Source of the DNA: Aquimarina sp. MAR_2010_214
GTDB taxonomy: Bacteria; Bacteroidota; Bacteroidia; Flavobacteriales; Flavobacteriaceae
Length of the DNA stretch: 64,000 nucleotides
Assembly: GCF_002846555.1 (NCBI RefSeq)
Contig: NZ_PJMS01000001.1
Location: 558,001-622,000, forward strand
Direction of reading: 5' to 3'
Part shown: positions 54,200 to 63,045 of the stretch, one piece after another
Numbering within the stretch: the first letter of the stretch is position 1
Layout: every line of letters begins with the position of its first letter
Program-made: the position numbers and the translations under genes
The notes under the pieces: model-generated
Database searches by the model: none
Told to the model about the DNA's origin: nothing
What the model saw: only the letters and a program-made list of their open reading frames with translations

Positions 54200-54877
54200 A
54201 TGAAAAAACACCTTCGTTTTATACTTAAAAGCTGTATCGCATTTATCATACTAAGTGTGCTTTGGGTATTTGTATATACATGGGTTAATGTTCCTGCTAC
54301 CCCGTTAATGGGAATTCGAAAATTACAATCTAAAAATAAATATACCATTCGCCATCAATGGGTACCATTATCCAAGATTTCTAAGAACCTACAATTAGCT
54401 GTTATTTGCAGTGAAGATCAACGATTTATTAACCATAATGGCTTTGACAAAGAAGCTATCGAAAAAGCAATGGCAGAATATAAATCAGGTAAACGATTGC
54501 GAGGCGCAAGTACGATTTCTCAACAAACTGCCAAAAATGTTTTTTTATGGCCACATCGCAGTTGGATACGAAAAGGATTTGAAACCTATTTTACATTTTT
54601 GATAGAGACTTTCTGGAGTAAAGAACGTATTCTCGAAGTGTACCTAAACAGCATAGAAATGGGAGATGGAATCTATGGAGCCGAAGCTGCCGCCCAATTT
54701 TGGTTTAACACTTCAGCTACTGCACTCAATAAGGATGAAGCTGTAGCTATTGCAGCAATACTTCCTAATCCTATACGCTTTTTGGCAAATCCACCTTCGG
54801 CATATACCCAAAAAAGAAAAAAATGGATTATGATACAAATGCGTAATTACGGTACTTTAGTATTTGATAAGAAATAG
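54200..54877 (+). CDS. mtgA: Monofunctional peptidoglycan glycosyltransferase
   Basis: This 225-aa GT51 enzyme polymerises lipid II into glycan strands at the inner membrane. One transmembrane helix lies at about 9-29. The catalytic motif is AVICSEDQRFINHNGFD, with E72 as the likely catalytic Glu. GASTISQQTAKNVFLWPHRSW follows, and then the second Glu region EVYLNSIEMGDGIYG. There is no transpeptidase domain, in agreement with the monofunctional type. It starts 18 bp after the oxidoreductase and ends 4 bp before the GreA-like gene. Confidence 0.95.
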   Translation: MKKHLRFILKSCIAFIILSVLWVFVYTWVNVPATPLMGIRKLQSKNKYTIRHQWVPLSKISKNLQLAVICSEDQRFINHNGFDKEAIEKAMAEYKSGKRLRGASTISQQTAKNVFLWPHRSWIRKGFETYFTFLIETFWSKERILEVYLNSIEMGDGIYGAEAAAQFWFNTSATALNKDEAVAIAAILPNPIRFLANPPSAYTQKRKKWIMIQMRNYGTLVFDKK

Positions 54878-54881
54878 TAAT

Positions 54882-55337
54882 ATGAATCCACAAAAAATCA
54901 AAGAAGAAATACTTCATCAATGCCAAAATTATGTAGATCAAAGATTACAAAGAATTCAAAATACTATTACTGGTATCCAAGAATCTTTAACTTCTGAAAC
55001 CAAAAGTACTGCTGGAGATAAACATGAAACCGGACGAGCAATGTTACAATTAGAACGTGAAAAAGCAGGAAAACAATTAGCCGAAGTACAGAAATTACAA
55101 GAAGTCTTGGCCAAAATTAACATTTCTCCCTCAGAACATATTCATTTAGGTAGTCTGGTGACTACCACGCAAGGTCATTATTTTATTAGTATCTCTGTTG
55201 GTAAACTCTCTATAGACGATGAATCTTTTTTTGCCATAGCGGCTAATTCTCCTATTGGTAAATTACTATTAGGAAAAACTACTGGTGACTGTTTTAGCTT
55301 CAATGGAAATGAAATAATAATCAAACAAGTCTCTTAG
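54882..55337 (+). CDS. GreA/GreB C-terminal domain-like protein
   Basis: This 151-aa protein starts at ATG 54882 (MNPQKIKEEILHQCQNYVDQ). It has an N-terminal coiled coil of about 75 residues with a conserved GDKHETGRAMLQLEREKAGK stretch. A C-terminal domain (HLGSLVTTTQGHYFISISVG, AIAANSPIGKLLLGKTTGD) resembles the FKBP-like domain of Gre factors. The two acidic residues at the Gre coiled-coil tip cannot be identified with certainty. Homologues are sometimes mislabelled 3-oxoacyl-ACP synthase. It may bind RNA polymerase. It lies 4 bp after mtgA. Confidence 0.78.
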   Translation: MNPQKIKEEILHQCQNYVDQRLQRIQNTITGIQESLTSETKSTAGDKHETGRAMLQLEREKAGKQLAEVQKLQEVLAKINISPSEHIHLGSLVTTTQGHYFISISVGKLSIDDESFFAIAANSPIGKLLLGKTTGDCFSFNGNEIIIKQVS

Positions 55338-55445
55338 CTAAGGAATAAAAAAGCTGGTTTTAAACATAGTGGCTATTAAATTTTCAAACCTATAGCATAC
55401 AAAAATGATTTTAAGTAAATTGCCAATTCATAAATCATCTTTACC

Positions 55446-56387
55446 ATGAAGAAATTTTTTGTGCTTACCCTAATAGGGGTATTGCTTTTTTCGTGTAAAC
55501 CATACGAGAATACCAAAATCAGAAAAAATCAAATCACCTATGAAGATTTTAGATCTGATCAAAGATTATACCCTACAGATGATGGTTTACTAAAATATAT
55601 AGATAAAGGAAAAGGACCCGCAATTGTATTATTACATGGTGTACCGACTTCGGGATGGTTATATCGTAAAATGATTGACCCTTTAGTTGCAAATGGATTT
55701 AGGGTAATCGTACCCGATATGCTGGGATATGGTTCTAGTGATTCTCCCGAAGGTTTCGAAATCTATAATGGAGAAAATCATGCCAAACGCTTGTTAGAAC
55801 TTATGGAAGCATTAGGAATCGATACCTGGTCTCATGTTATGCACGATGCTGGTGGACTATGGACTTGGGAACTGATGAAACAAGCTCCTGATAAAATCGA
55901 AAAACTAATTGTACTTAATACTATCATTTATGATGCTGGATTTTACCCTCCTGTACGTATGAAACCGGGAGGCCTTGCCAAAACAGCTATGTGGGGCTAT
56001 AGAAATGGAGTTACAACCAATACCTTACTCAAAAATTTATTTAATCAGGGACTTAAAGAAAATATATTAAATTCTCTTGATGTAGAAGGGTATAAAACCC
56101 CTTTATTAGAAGGTAAAACACATGCCATGTATTATTTCTATAGTCAAACCTGTAATGAATTACCTGACTACTCAGAGATTTTTGAAAATATCAATATCCC
56201 TGTTACTGTTATATGGGGAATACATGACACAATGCTACAATGGCCTCCACAACAAGTCCGTGCAGCTAATGCACTAAAAGTTAAGAATGAAGATATTCAT
56301 TTTATAGATGAGAAACATTTTTTGCAGGAAACAAAAGCAAAAGAAATCTCGTATAAAATTGTTGAGTTTTTATATAAAAAAGAATAA
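55446..56387 (+). CDS. Alpha/beta hydrolase lipoprotein (haloalkane dehalogenase / epoxide hydrolase type)
   Basis: This 313-aa protein has a lipoprotein signal (LIGVLLFSC, Cys17). The hydrolase core shows the oxyanion motif LLHGVPTSGWLYRK, PDMLGYGSSD, and an aspartate nucleophile D134 in VMHDAGGLW, where Ser would be found in esterases. H291 in DEKHFLQE completes the triad. An Asp nucleophile is the mark of haloalkane dehalogenases and epoxide hydrolases. A lipid-anchored envelope location is unusual for these enzymes, which are normally cytoplasmic. The substrate is unknown. The gene is 108 bp after the GreA-like gene. Confidence 0.87.
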   Translation: MKKFFVLTLIGVLLFSCKPYENTKIRKNQITYEDFRSDQRLYPTDDGLLKYIDKGKGPAIVLLHGVPTSGWLYRKMIDPLVANGFRVIVPDMLGYGSSDSPEGFEIYNGENHAKRLLELMEALGIDTWSHVMHDAGGLWTWELMKQAPDKIEKLIVLNTIIYDAGFYPPVRMKPGGLAKTAMWGYRNGVTTNTLLKNLFNQGLKENILNSLDVEGYKTPLLEGKTHAMYYFYSQTCNELPDYSEIFENINIPVTVIWGIHDTMLQWPPQQVRAANALKVKNEDIHFIDEKHFLQETKAKEISYKIVEFLYKKE

Positions 56388-56498
56388 AACTTCGACCTTA
56401 AAAAAATAAAGCAGGACAAGATTACGGTTTAGTTGTGATTTTGATACTGAAATAAAAAAAGAACATTTTATTTCAGTACGTTCAAAACGTAAATGGTA

Positions 56499-56852
56499 TT
56501 AATTTAGCGATAGATTCTTAACCCAATTTTGTAACTCTACTCTAAAAATAGTACCCTTAATTAGTTCCTGAATTTGATAAACCTCTTCTCTACTTACTGC
56601 TAAATCTATCTTATCAGAAGGTGTTCTCAATAATAGTGATCTACACTGCTGCGAATTTTTGCATTGGCTACAGCATTGAGATTCAATAGTGGTAGTGCAT
56701 GAATTTGAAAAATCCTTTAATTCATTTATAGTAAGTAAAAAACCAATGTCTCTAAATACCAATTGAACTCTAGGCGTTGAAATATGCTTTTCTTGTTTCC
56801 AAAAGAAAGAAATACCTAATTTATTACTGTATATTTTATTTATAGCGTTCAT
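56499..56852 (-). CDS. Unknown Cys-rich protein, 117 aa
   Basis: The protein is soluble and has a central Cys cluster (TTIESQCCSQCKNSQQCRSL) flanked by a strand-rich N-terminal part (GISFFWKQEKHISTPRVQLV, RDIGFLLTINELKDF) and a C-terminal helix (EEVYQIQELIKGTIFRVELQ). The Cys spacing CC-x2-C-x5-C could bind a metal. I recognise no family. It stands alone between the hydrolase (convergent) and recJ (same strand, 62 bp). Confidence 0.6.
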   Translation of the reverse strand: MNAINKIYSNKLGISFFWKQEKHISTPRVQLVFRDIGFLLTINELKDFSNSCTTTIESQCCSQCKNSQQCRSLLLRTPSDKIDLAVSREEVYQIQELIKGTIFRVELQNWVKNLSLN

Positions 56853-56913
56853 CCTGAATACATATTTGAATCAAAAATACTAACTATTTATAATAAATCT
56901 AAATAAAAATAAG

Positions 56914-58599
56914 CTAATTTATATCTTTCAACTTTAATTGAAGAGACACTTCTCCATTCCATTCATTTTCATCAATAGTATACGCAGCTTTAAAGTATTG
57001 TCCTTTGGTAATCAAATCATATTTGGGGCCAAGATTGAAGCCAATAGTTCCTATAGCAACTTCATTTTTTTGCACTCTACACTTCAGATGTTTCTCATCT
57101 GCTCCCACACATTTTCCATATCCGGTATCATGTAATCCTTCTGTCATAAAAACGGGAGCCATATTCCCTGGACCAAATGGAGCAAATTGTTTTAAAATGC
57201 GATAGAATTTAGGAGTGATTTGATCTAATTCAAGAGCGGCATCAATAGCTATCTCAGGAATAAGCATTTTTTTATCAATAGTAGAAGATACTACTTTTTC
57301 AAATTTCTGCTTAAACGACAGGTATTGCTCTTCTTTTAATGTTAACCCTGCAGCATATTTATGACCTCCAAATTGTTCTATATGCTCCGAGCAGGCTTCT
57401 AATGCATTATACACATCATATCCTTTTACAGATCTTGCAGAAGCTGCTAATTTTGAGCCACTTTTTGTAAAAACCAAAGTTGGGCGATAATACGTCTCTG
57501 TCAATCGTGATGCGACAATACCAATCACTCCTTTATGCCAATTTTCGTCATATACAACTGTAGTATATCTATCCTCTTCTTTATTTTGAAGTACCTGAGT
57601 CAATGCCTCCTGAGTTATGCTTTTATCAGCATCTTTTCTATTGTTATTATAAAGTTCTATTTCTGCAGCATATTGTTGTGCAATATCTAGATTTTCTTCT
57701 GTCAACAAATTAACAGCATGTAACCCATGTTTCATTCTTCCGGCTGCATTAATCCTGGGTGCAATAATAAACACCAGATCTGTTATCGTCAGAGTTTCTT
57801 TTTTTACTTCAGACAACATTGCCTTAAATCCAATCCTAGGATTTGCATTAATAACCTGTAAGCCATAATATGCCAATACACGATTCTCACCTGTTATTGG
57901 CACAATATCTGCCCCAATAGCAGTAGCCACGAGATCTAAATATGGAAACAAATCTTCTATAGTTTGATTTTGATGAACTGCCAATCCTTGAATCAATTTA
58001 AACCCTACTCCACAACCGCATAATTCTTTATACGGGTACTCGCAATCCTTACGTTTTGGATCCAAAACTGCGACTGCATCAGGAATCTTATCTCCTGGCC
58101 TATGGTGATCACAAATAATAAAATCGATTCCTTTTTCTTTGGCATACGCTACCTTCTCTATAGCTTTAATTCCACAGTCTAAAGCAACAATAAGAGAAAT
58201 ATCATTATCATGTGCATAATCAATTCCTATATATGATATCCCATACCCTTCACTATATCGATCAGGAATATATGTAGCGATTTGATTAGATAATGTTTTT
58301 AAATAAGAAGACAGTAATGCTACAGATGTAGTACCATCTACATCATAATCTCCGTATACCATTATGTTTTCGCCATCGGCTACTGCTTTTTGGATTCTGG
58401 CAGTTGCCTTATCCATATCTTTCATCAAAAAAGGATCGTGTATATCTTCTAAAGACGGTCTAAAGAATTTTTTGGCCTGATCAAAAGTCGTTATCCCTCT
58501 TTGCACTAACAGTGACGCAATTATTATATCTACATTAAGAGTTTTTGCCAGATTTTCTATTGTTGAAATATCAGGTTTTGGTTGTAGTGTCCATCTCAT
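56914..58599 (-). CDS. recJ: Single-stranded-DNA-specific exonuclease RecJ
   Basis: This 561-aa 5'-3' nuclease acts in recombination and mismatch repair. DHH-family motifs are visible: YGDYDVDGTTSVALL (D84, D86, D88), VALDCGIKA, CDHHRPGD (D164-H165-H166), and the DHHA1 part FGGHKYAAGLTL near 415. The C-terminal OB fold (LKCRVQKNEVAIGTIGFNLG) follows. Full length for RecJ. It is divergent from the AhpD-like gene. Confidence 0.97.
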   Translation of the reverse strand: MRWTLQPKPDISTIENLAKTLNVDIIIASLLVQRGITTFDQAKKFFRPSLEDIHDPFLMKDMDKATARIQKAVADGENIMVYGDYDVDGTTSVALLSSYLKTLSNQIATYIPDRYSEGYGISYIGIDYAHDNDISLIVALDCGIKAIEKVAYAKEKGIDFIICDHHRPGDKIPDAVAVLDPKRKDCEYPYKELCGCGVGFKLIQGLAVHQNQTIEDLFPYLDLVATAIGADIVPITGENRVLAYYGLQVINANPRIGFKAMLSEVKKETLTITDLVFIIAPRINAAGRMKHGLHAVNLLTEENLDIAQQYAAEIELYNNNRKDADKSITQEALTQVLQNKEEDRYTTVVYDENWHKGVIGIVASRLTETYYRPTLVFTKSGSKLAASARSVKGYDVYNALEACSEHIEQFGGHKYAAGLTLKEEQYLSFKQKFEKVVSSTIDKKMLIPEIAIDAALELDQITPKFYRILKQFAPFGPGNMAPVFMTEGLHDTGYGKCVGADEKHLKCRVQKNEVAIGTIGFNLGPKYDLITKGQYFKAAYTIDENEWNGEVSLQLKLKDIN

Positions 58600-58669
58600 T
58601 GGTGCGGTAAATTCCTATATTAAAAAATCCAAAGTACAAAAAACATCCTGACCTCTCCTGATTTGACAT

Positions 58670-58677
58670 TAGTTTTG
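58670..58677 (+). promoter_or_regulatory. -7 element TAGTTTTG of the AhpD-like gene
   Basis: It fits TAnnTTTG and lies 51 bp before the ATG at 58729. This supports that start over an in-frame one at 58663, which would lie upstream of the promoter box. Confidence 0.5.
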
Positions 58678-58728
58678 TATTTTGCTTTGCTTAAAATTTT
58701 ATGTTTAAACTCAAAAAAAATACACAAT

Positions 58729-59319
58729 ATGGCATTAGTTACTCCATTATCGGCAGATCATGATCCGGAAACCAGGGAATTAGCAGAATTTTTTAATGAA
58801 ACCTTAGGGTTTTGTCCTAATTCTGTACTTACCATGCAAAGAAGGCCTGCTATTTCTAAAGCATTTATCAATCTTAATAAAGCCGTAATGGCAAATGAAG
58901 GTAGGGTAACTTCTGCATTAAAACGTATGATTGCCTGGGTAAGCAGTAATGCCACAGGATGTAGATATTGCCAGGCACATGCTATTCGTGCAGCCGAACG
59001 ATACGGTGCAGAGCAAGAGCAGTTAGATAATATATGGGAGTATAAAACGCATGCCGCTTTTAGTGATGCAGAACGTGCAGCACTTGATTTTTCGCTTGCT
59101 GCATCAATGGTTCCTAATGCTGTAAACGAGACCATTAAAGAAGAATTATATAAATACTGGAATGAAGGTGAAATTGTAGAAATGTTAGGAGTGATTTCTT
59201 TATTTGGATATTTAAATCGCTGGAATGATTCTATGGGTACAATGGTTGAAGAAGGAGCTATTCAATCTGGTGAAAAATATTTAGGAAAACATGGTTGGGA
59301 AAAAGGAAAGCATGTTTAA
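58729..59319 (+). CDS. Carboxymuconolactone decarboxylase / AhpD-like protein
   Basis: This 196-aa protein has the AhpD-type redox motif C78-RY-C81-QA-H84 (ATGCRYCQAH) preceded by a helical region with LKRMIAWVSS. The peroxidase-related subfamily is likely, because it has an extended N-terminus (SADHDPETRELAEFFNETLG, CPNSVLTMQRRP) and a C-terminal half with LGVISLFGYLNRWND. Such proteins act as thiol reductants or peroxidases. The start was set at 58729 (MALVTPLSAD), and the promoter box lies upstream. A bidirectional terminator follows. Confidence 0.9.
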   Translation: MALVTPLSADHDPETRELAEFFNETLGFCPNSVLTMQRRPAISKAFINLNKAVMANEGRVTSALKRMIAWVSSNATGCRYCQAHAIRAAERYGAEQEQLDNIWEYKTHAAFSDAERAALDFSLAASMVPNAVNETIKEELYKYWNEGEIVEMLGVISLFGYLNRWNDSMGTMVEEGAIQSGEKYLGKHGWEKGKHV

Positions 59320-59325
59320 TATAAT

Positions 59326-59360
59326 AAACCTATCGGGATATTAATATCCCGACAGGTTTT
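59326..59360. terminator. Bidirectional terminator between AhpD-like and response-regulator genes
   Basis: AAACCT-AT-CGGGATA and TATCCCG-AC-AGGTTT form a long stem with one internal mismatch bulge and a TTAA loop, A-rich on the left and T-rich on the right. It lies between convergent genes. Confidence 0.88.
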
Positions 59361-59383
59361 GTTTATTTTACTTTCCAAATGAT

Positions 59384-60037
59384 CTAAACAGAAATGATCT
59401 TCTCTTTAACTGCTTTAATCACTAAACCAGCTGTATTTTTTACACCTAATTTACCCATTAAGTTTTTTCGATGTCCTTCAATTGTTCTTACACTTAGAAA
59501 AAGTTGTTCTGCAATTTCTGCTGTTGTAAACTCTTGAGTAATCCCTTCTAACACTTCCAGTTCCCTAGAGGTAAGGTGATAATCTTTTCGTATCGCAGGA
59601 GGTTTAGAAGTTTTATGCTTCAACCCTTTTAATAATGCTTCTGACACAAAAGGATTAAAATAAAACCCTTTTTCGTACGTAGATCGTATTGCTGTTTCTA
59701 ACTCATGCTGGGTAGTATCTTTTAATAGATATCCATTAGCTCCTGCTTCCATTAAATAAGAGATCATTCTTTCTTCTGTATGCATTGTTAGAATAATAAT
59801 TTTTAGGTCAGGATACAATTCTTGTAATTTTAGAGTTGTGTCTACACCGTTCATATCTCCCATCTCTAAATCCAAAAGGATTACATCCGGAACCACATTA
59901 TTCAACTGTGCTAACAGGTCTTTACCACTCACTGCTTCTAATACCAATGAAATATTGGCCATTCTTTTTAACAGCGACTTTATACCTTCGCGAAATAAGT
60001 TATGATCATCAATCAGTCCTAGTTTTATAGTCTCCAT
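59384..60037 (-). CDS. LuxR/NarL-type response regulator
   Basis: This 217-aa protein has a receiver domain (LGLIDDHNLFREGIKSLL, phospho-acceptor D56 in VILLDLEMGD, a Lys in LLKDTTQHE) and a C-terminal LuxR HTH at about 150-212 (LTSRELEVLEGITQEFTTAE, LFLSVRTIEGHRKNLMGKLG). It follows the histidine kinase gene by 68 bp and is its evident partner. Phosphorylation should cause dimer formation and DNA binding. Targets are unknown. Confidence 0.95.
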   Translation of the reverse strand: METIKLGLIDDHNLFREGIKSLLKRMANISLVLEAVSGKDLLAQLNNVVPDVILLDLEMGDMNGVDTTLKLQELYPDLKIIILTMHTEERMISYLMEAGANGYLLKDTTQHELETAIRSTYEKGFYFNPFVSEALLKGLKHKTSKPPAIRKDYHLTSRELEVLEGITQEFTTAEIAEQLFLSVRTIEGHRKNLMGKLGVKNTAGLVIKAVKEKIISV

Positions 60038-60105
60038 GATTAATTGTGATTAATTGTGTTAATGCTTCTTTTTACTTACTTAGGGGTTTTTTGCTGCTTT
60101 TATGA

Positions 60106-60894
60106 TCAAACTGGTATTACAATTTTCACTTTCATACCAGAGCTTTTTTTTAAAAAATGTATATTTCCAGAAAGCACCGACAATCTACTTTCTATATTTT
60201 TGAGTCCTAGCCCTTTTTTATGTAAAAGGTTTTTTTGTTCCAAACCTTTCCCATCATCTTCATAAAGTATAATTAACGAACTTTCTTTATTTTTTAACTC
60301 AACATGTATCACCGAAGCCTCTGCATGTTTAAGCGTATTCGTAATTAATTCCTGAATGATTCTATACAGGTTAAGTTCTTTTGATTTGGCTATCGTTTTT
60401 ATCGTGTTATTTTTAAAATGTACACTAATTTTTCCCGAATCATTTATGGTTTGCACCAAGCTTTGTATTGCTTCTATCAGCCCTAATTTCTCTAGAACAA
60501 CTGGTCTTAGATCTTGTGAAATACTACGTACACTTTGTATCATGTCATCGAAAAAAGAGCTCATTTTTTTGGCAATACCTATAAGCTCTTTTGGAGGTAA
60601 TTCTGGTGTAATTTGCCCAAAATACAATTTGGTGGTGGTTAACATCGCTCCCACATCGTCGTGTAATTCTTTGGCAATCCTACTCCTTTCTTCTTCCTGA
60701 CTAATAATCGAAGTCTTAAGTAATTCTTTTTGATAATCAGATTCTATTTTTTGATGTTTCTGCTGTTGCGCCAACAACCTGCGTTGATAAAGAATAAAAA
60801 ATATGATTACTGATAATGATAACAAAAAAATTACTACCATACCAATGATTATAACCTTTAATGCTACAGCTTCTTCGGGTTCACCCATAAACAA
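60106..60894 (-). CDS. Sensor histidine kinase (NarL-partner, HisKA_3 type)
   Basis: This 262-aa kinase has a single transmembrane helix at about 13-36 and almost no periplasmic part. The HisKA_3 domain has the phospho-acceptor H78 in EEERSRIAKELHDDVG, and the HATPase_c domain is in the C-terminal half (LNLYRIIQELITNTLKHAEA, LYEDDGKGL, KGLGLKNIESRL). With so little sensor region it probably receives its signal from a partner membrane protein or through the membrane. The start may be the second Met (MGEPEEAVALK). An inverted repeat just upstream may terminate transcripts from the genes before it. Confidence 0.95.
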   Translation of the reverse strand: MFMGEPEEAVALKVIIIGMVVIFLLSLSVIIFFILYQRRLLAQQQKHQKIESDYQKELLKTSIISQEEERSRIAKELHDDVGAMLTTTKLYFGQITPELPPKELIGIAKKMSSFFDDMIQSVRSISQDLRPVVLEKLGLIEAIQSLVQTINDSGKISVHFKNNTIKTIAKSKELNLYRIIQELITNTLKHAEASVIHVELKNKESSLIILYEDDGKGLEQKNLLHKKGLGLKNIESRLSVLSGNIHFLKKSSGMKVKIVIPV

Positions 60895-60907
60895 ATCATA
60901 TAAAAAT

Positions 60908-60967
60908 AGTAAAGAGCTATACTTTTGTTTTTATTAGCAACTTAGCTATAAAATATAGCTCTTTACT
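60908..60967 (-). terminator. Long inverted repeat before the histidine kinase gene
   Basis: AGTAAAGAGCTATA (60908-60921) is exactly complementary to 60954-60967, around a 32-base loop. On the minus strand it is followed by ATTTTTA. It could terminate or attenuate transcription entering the kinase gene 14 bp later. Confidence 0.6.
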
Positions 60968-60992
60968 TTTTAATTAATTATCTTTTACAGAC

Positions 60993-61091
60993 CTAATCTA
61001 TCAGTGGTGTACAAGTTGACGGACAAGGGCTTGAATACTCATAAATAAACGTTCCTGTTTTAGCCTAATTTTGATAAAAACCAAACATCAT
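60993..61091 (-). pseudogene. Remnant carrying a YSSPCPSTC tail
   Basis: In the minus frame the segment 61064-60993 reads AKTGTFIYEYSSPCPSTCTP and LID before a stop. It closely matches the end of the 248-aa protein encoded at 62067-62813 (SEVFIEYSSPCPPTCAKR). An in-frame TAG precedes it, and two ATG codons upstream (61091) give only MMFGFYQN. No longer body is found. It is either a broken copy of a tail-bearing peptide gene or a gene damaged by one stop mutation. Confidence 0.55.
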
Positions 61092-61156
61092 GACTTCTGG
61101 CAACTTTAAAGTAAATTATACCATTCTTTTAATATATTAAATCTATATTTTTAAGA

Positions 61157-61297
61157 TTATCCGAAAGCTATTTCTGGATTCATCATTTTTCCAATCATGT
61201 ATTGTTTTTTGTGTTCACTACTATCTGGAGGCTCTTTTTGTTGTCTAGCAATAAATGAGTCTAATGGGGTTAAAAATAATAAACGAATTGTTTTCAT
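61157..61297 (-). CDS. Small peptide, 46 aa
   Basis: The frame reads MKTIRLLFLTPLDSFIARQQ, KEPPDSSEHKKQYMIGKMMN, PEIAFG and then stops. It has a basic, hydrophobic start and a polar middle, but no clear signal peptide or double-glycine leader. It lies between the multi-pass membrane protein and the two-component genes on the same strand. No family is recognised. It is short enough to be a chance frame, yet codon use looks like its neighbours. Confidence 0.45.
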   Translation of the reverse strand: MKTIRLLFLTPLDSFIARQQKEPPDSSEHKKQYMIGKMMNPEIAFG

Positions 61298-61375
61298 GAT
61301 TTTAGGTTTTAAAAGTTTACATAAATATAGCTCAAAAAAAGAGTAAAACCAGTACTTAAAGCCAAAATCATTTGA

Positions 61376-62047
61376 TCAAAAATCACTGTTTTTACTAGTA
61401 TTTTCTTGAGGCTTTACCCATATCGCAATCGTATAAAAAATCGTTAGTACAATGTTTATTACCGCATGTAACCCCCAAAGAATATAACTAGCAGTCGTTA
61501 TCCCTTTAAACAAGGTATTATTCATAAAAAACAAGATCAAATTGCTAGAAAAATAAATCAAAAATCCAGAATTGATCCAAAACATAGGATTTGTTTCCAG
61601 GGCACTATATTTTACTTCTTTAAGTAATGCATAAAAATAACCTAAAGAAAAAAAAATAACTAACGCTCCTAAAAGGGTTGTTGTATTAGAATTAAAGGTC
61701 ATTAACCCTTGTAAAAATACCGTATTAATAACAGCAAATATGGCAAAACCAATACTTAAAATAGTAAAGAAATATTTTGAAAATATTTGTGATAACGCCA
61801 TCTTATAAATATTAACTATCAATAGAAAATGAATTACCGTAAAAAAATGATACAATGGCATATTATTTATTTTTTTATACCAGAGTATATTAGAAATAAC
61901 CTCTACAGTCAATACTCCTAATAATAAATATACCAGTTTAACTTGTATCCTATTTAGTGATTTAAACTTATATACCGATAATAGTAAAGGGATAGTCACT
62001 ATAAAAGACGAAATCAACCTTAAAACATCAAAAAGCTCTTTACTCAT
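61376..62047 (-). CDS. Multi-pass membrane protein, unknown
   Basis: This 223-aa protein has about seven hydrophobic helices (for example VYLLLGVLTVEVISNILW, FTVIHFLLIVNIYKMAL, LLGALVIFFSLGYFYALL, ILWGLHAVINIVLTIFYT) and short loops. I recognise only a general likeness to uncharacterised seven-helix proteins found near histidine kinases in Bacteroidetes. It starts 19 bp after the 248-aa gene and lies before the peptide, kinase and regulator genes. It may be the missing sensor for the kinase, which has almost no extracytoplasmic domain. Confidence 0.7.
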   Translation of the reverse strand: MSKELFDVLRLISSFIVTIPLLLSVYKFKSLNRIQVKLVYLLLGVLTVEVISNILWYKKINNMPLYHFFTVIHFLLIVNIYKMALSQIFSKYFFTILSIGFAIFAVINTVFLQGLMTFNSNTTTLLGALVIFFSLGYFYALLKEVKYSALETNPMFWINSGFLIYFSSNLILFFMNNTLFKGITTASYILWGLHAVINIVLTIFYTIAIWVKPQENTSKNSDF

Positions 62048-62066
62048 TAGTTTCTAATTATATAAA

Positions 62067-62813
62067 TCACCTCTTAGCACAAGTAGGTGGACATGGACTT
62101 GAATACTCAATAAATACTTCAGAATCGCTATATTCGATAATCCCCGCTCTTTGCGATATGTTTTCTACTGGGTTCTTGGGTGTGATTCCAATAACTGGGG
62201 TAAAAGATATCATATCCTTATACTGAAACTTATTCATATCTAATCCAGGATAAAATTTTATTGCTTCAATACCATTAGGTAAGTAGGGATTAATCAAACC
62301 TGCTGTCACCTTATAAAAAAGCACTCTTTCCATTGGTTTTTTCTTTGTTTTTACTGTAAACAAATCATCAACCAGACTCATATCTACCTGCTCCCAGTTA
62401 TCATGAATCATTTGCTTAAAGGTTTGAGGTACAATCTCGGATCCCGGTTCATTTTCTTTATTCTGTGATTCGTTCATTTCTGGTTTTTGAAAAGCTTCTA
62501 GGCCAAAAAACTGTTCATTACCTTTTTCATCAACAATCTCAAAAATTGGAAAGAATGTAAACTTTTCTTTATATCCACGTTTCAACGCCATGTGCATAGT
62601 AAAAGTATCGATCTCTTGTATGGCATTAAAACGCTTAACATCATCATCGCTCATACTAAAATAATACACTCGTTCATATTGCCCAACAGAAGGATCTAGT
62701 TTATGAAAATGATGTGTTAATTGTAGTACATCGGCATTTTTCCAAAGAGAGGTAGATTTTTTAAAAGACTCTTTTGTGATTGAGGTGTTTTCTTGTGTGA
62801 TTACGTTTTCCAT
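62067..62813 (-). CDS. Unknown protein, 248 aa, with YSSPCPPTC tail
   Basis: The protein lacks a signal peptide and appears soluble (LQLTHHFHKLDPSVGQYERV, YYFSMSDDDVKRFNAIQEID, FTFFPIFEIVDEKGNEQFFG). A charged, flexible segment (QKPEMNESQNKENEPGSE) splits it near 110-130. The last residues SEVFIEYSSPCPPTCAKR hold the only two Cys residues, in a CPPTC arrangement. A second copy of that tail occurs at 60993-61064, so it is a conserved unit. It could be a core peptide, a disulfide loop or a docking tag. No family is recognised. It starts a gene group running toward the two-component system. Confidence 0.65.
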   Translation of the reverse strand: MENVITQENTSITKESFKKSTSLWKNADVLQLTHHFHKLDPSVGQYERVYYFSMSDDDVKRFNAIQEIDTFTMHMALKRGYKEKFTFFPIFEIVDEKGNEQFFGLEAFQKPEMNESQNKENEPGSEIVPQTFKQMIHDNWEQVDMSLVDDLFTVKTKKKPMERVLFYKVTAGLINPYLPNGIEAIKFYPGLDMNKFQYKDMISFTPVIGITPKNPVENISQRAGIIEYSDSEVFIEYSSPCPPTCAKR

Positions 62814-63045
62814 TATATACTATATTTATAAGTTAATAATTAGTATTAAAGTTAGTCAAAAAAAACCTGCACACTTTGCTCTAAAAGGAATTTACAGGTA
62901 ATTACCGTACAAAAACACGTATTTACCACGTATTTTAATTTTCGCTGTTTTAGTTTATCATACAAGAAGGATATATAGATACCTATAAGGTGTAAAACAT
63001 GAATGGTTTACATAAAATAATAAGATTCGTATCCCATAAATGGTA

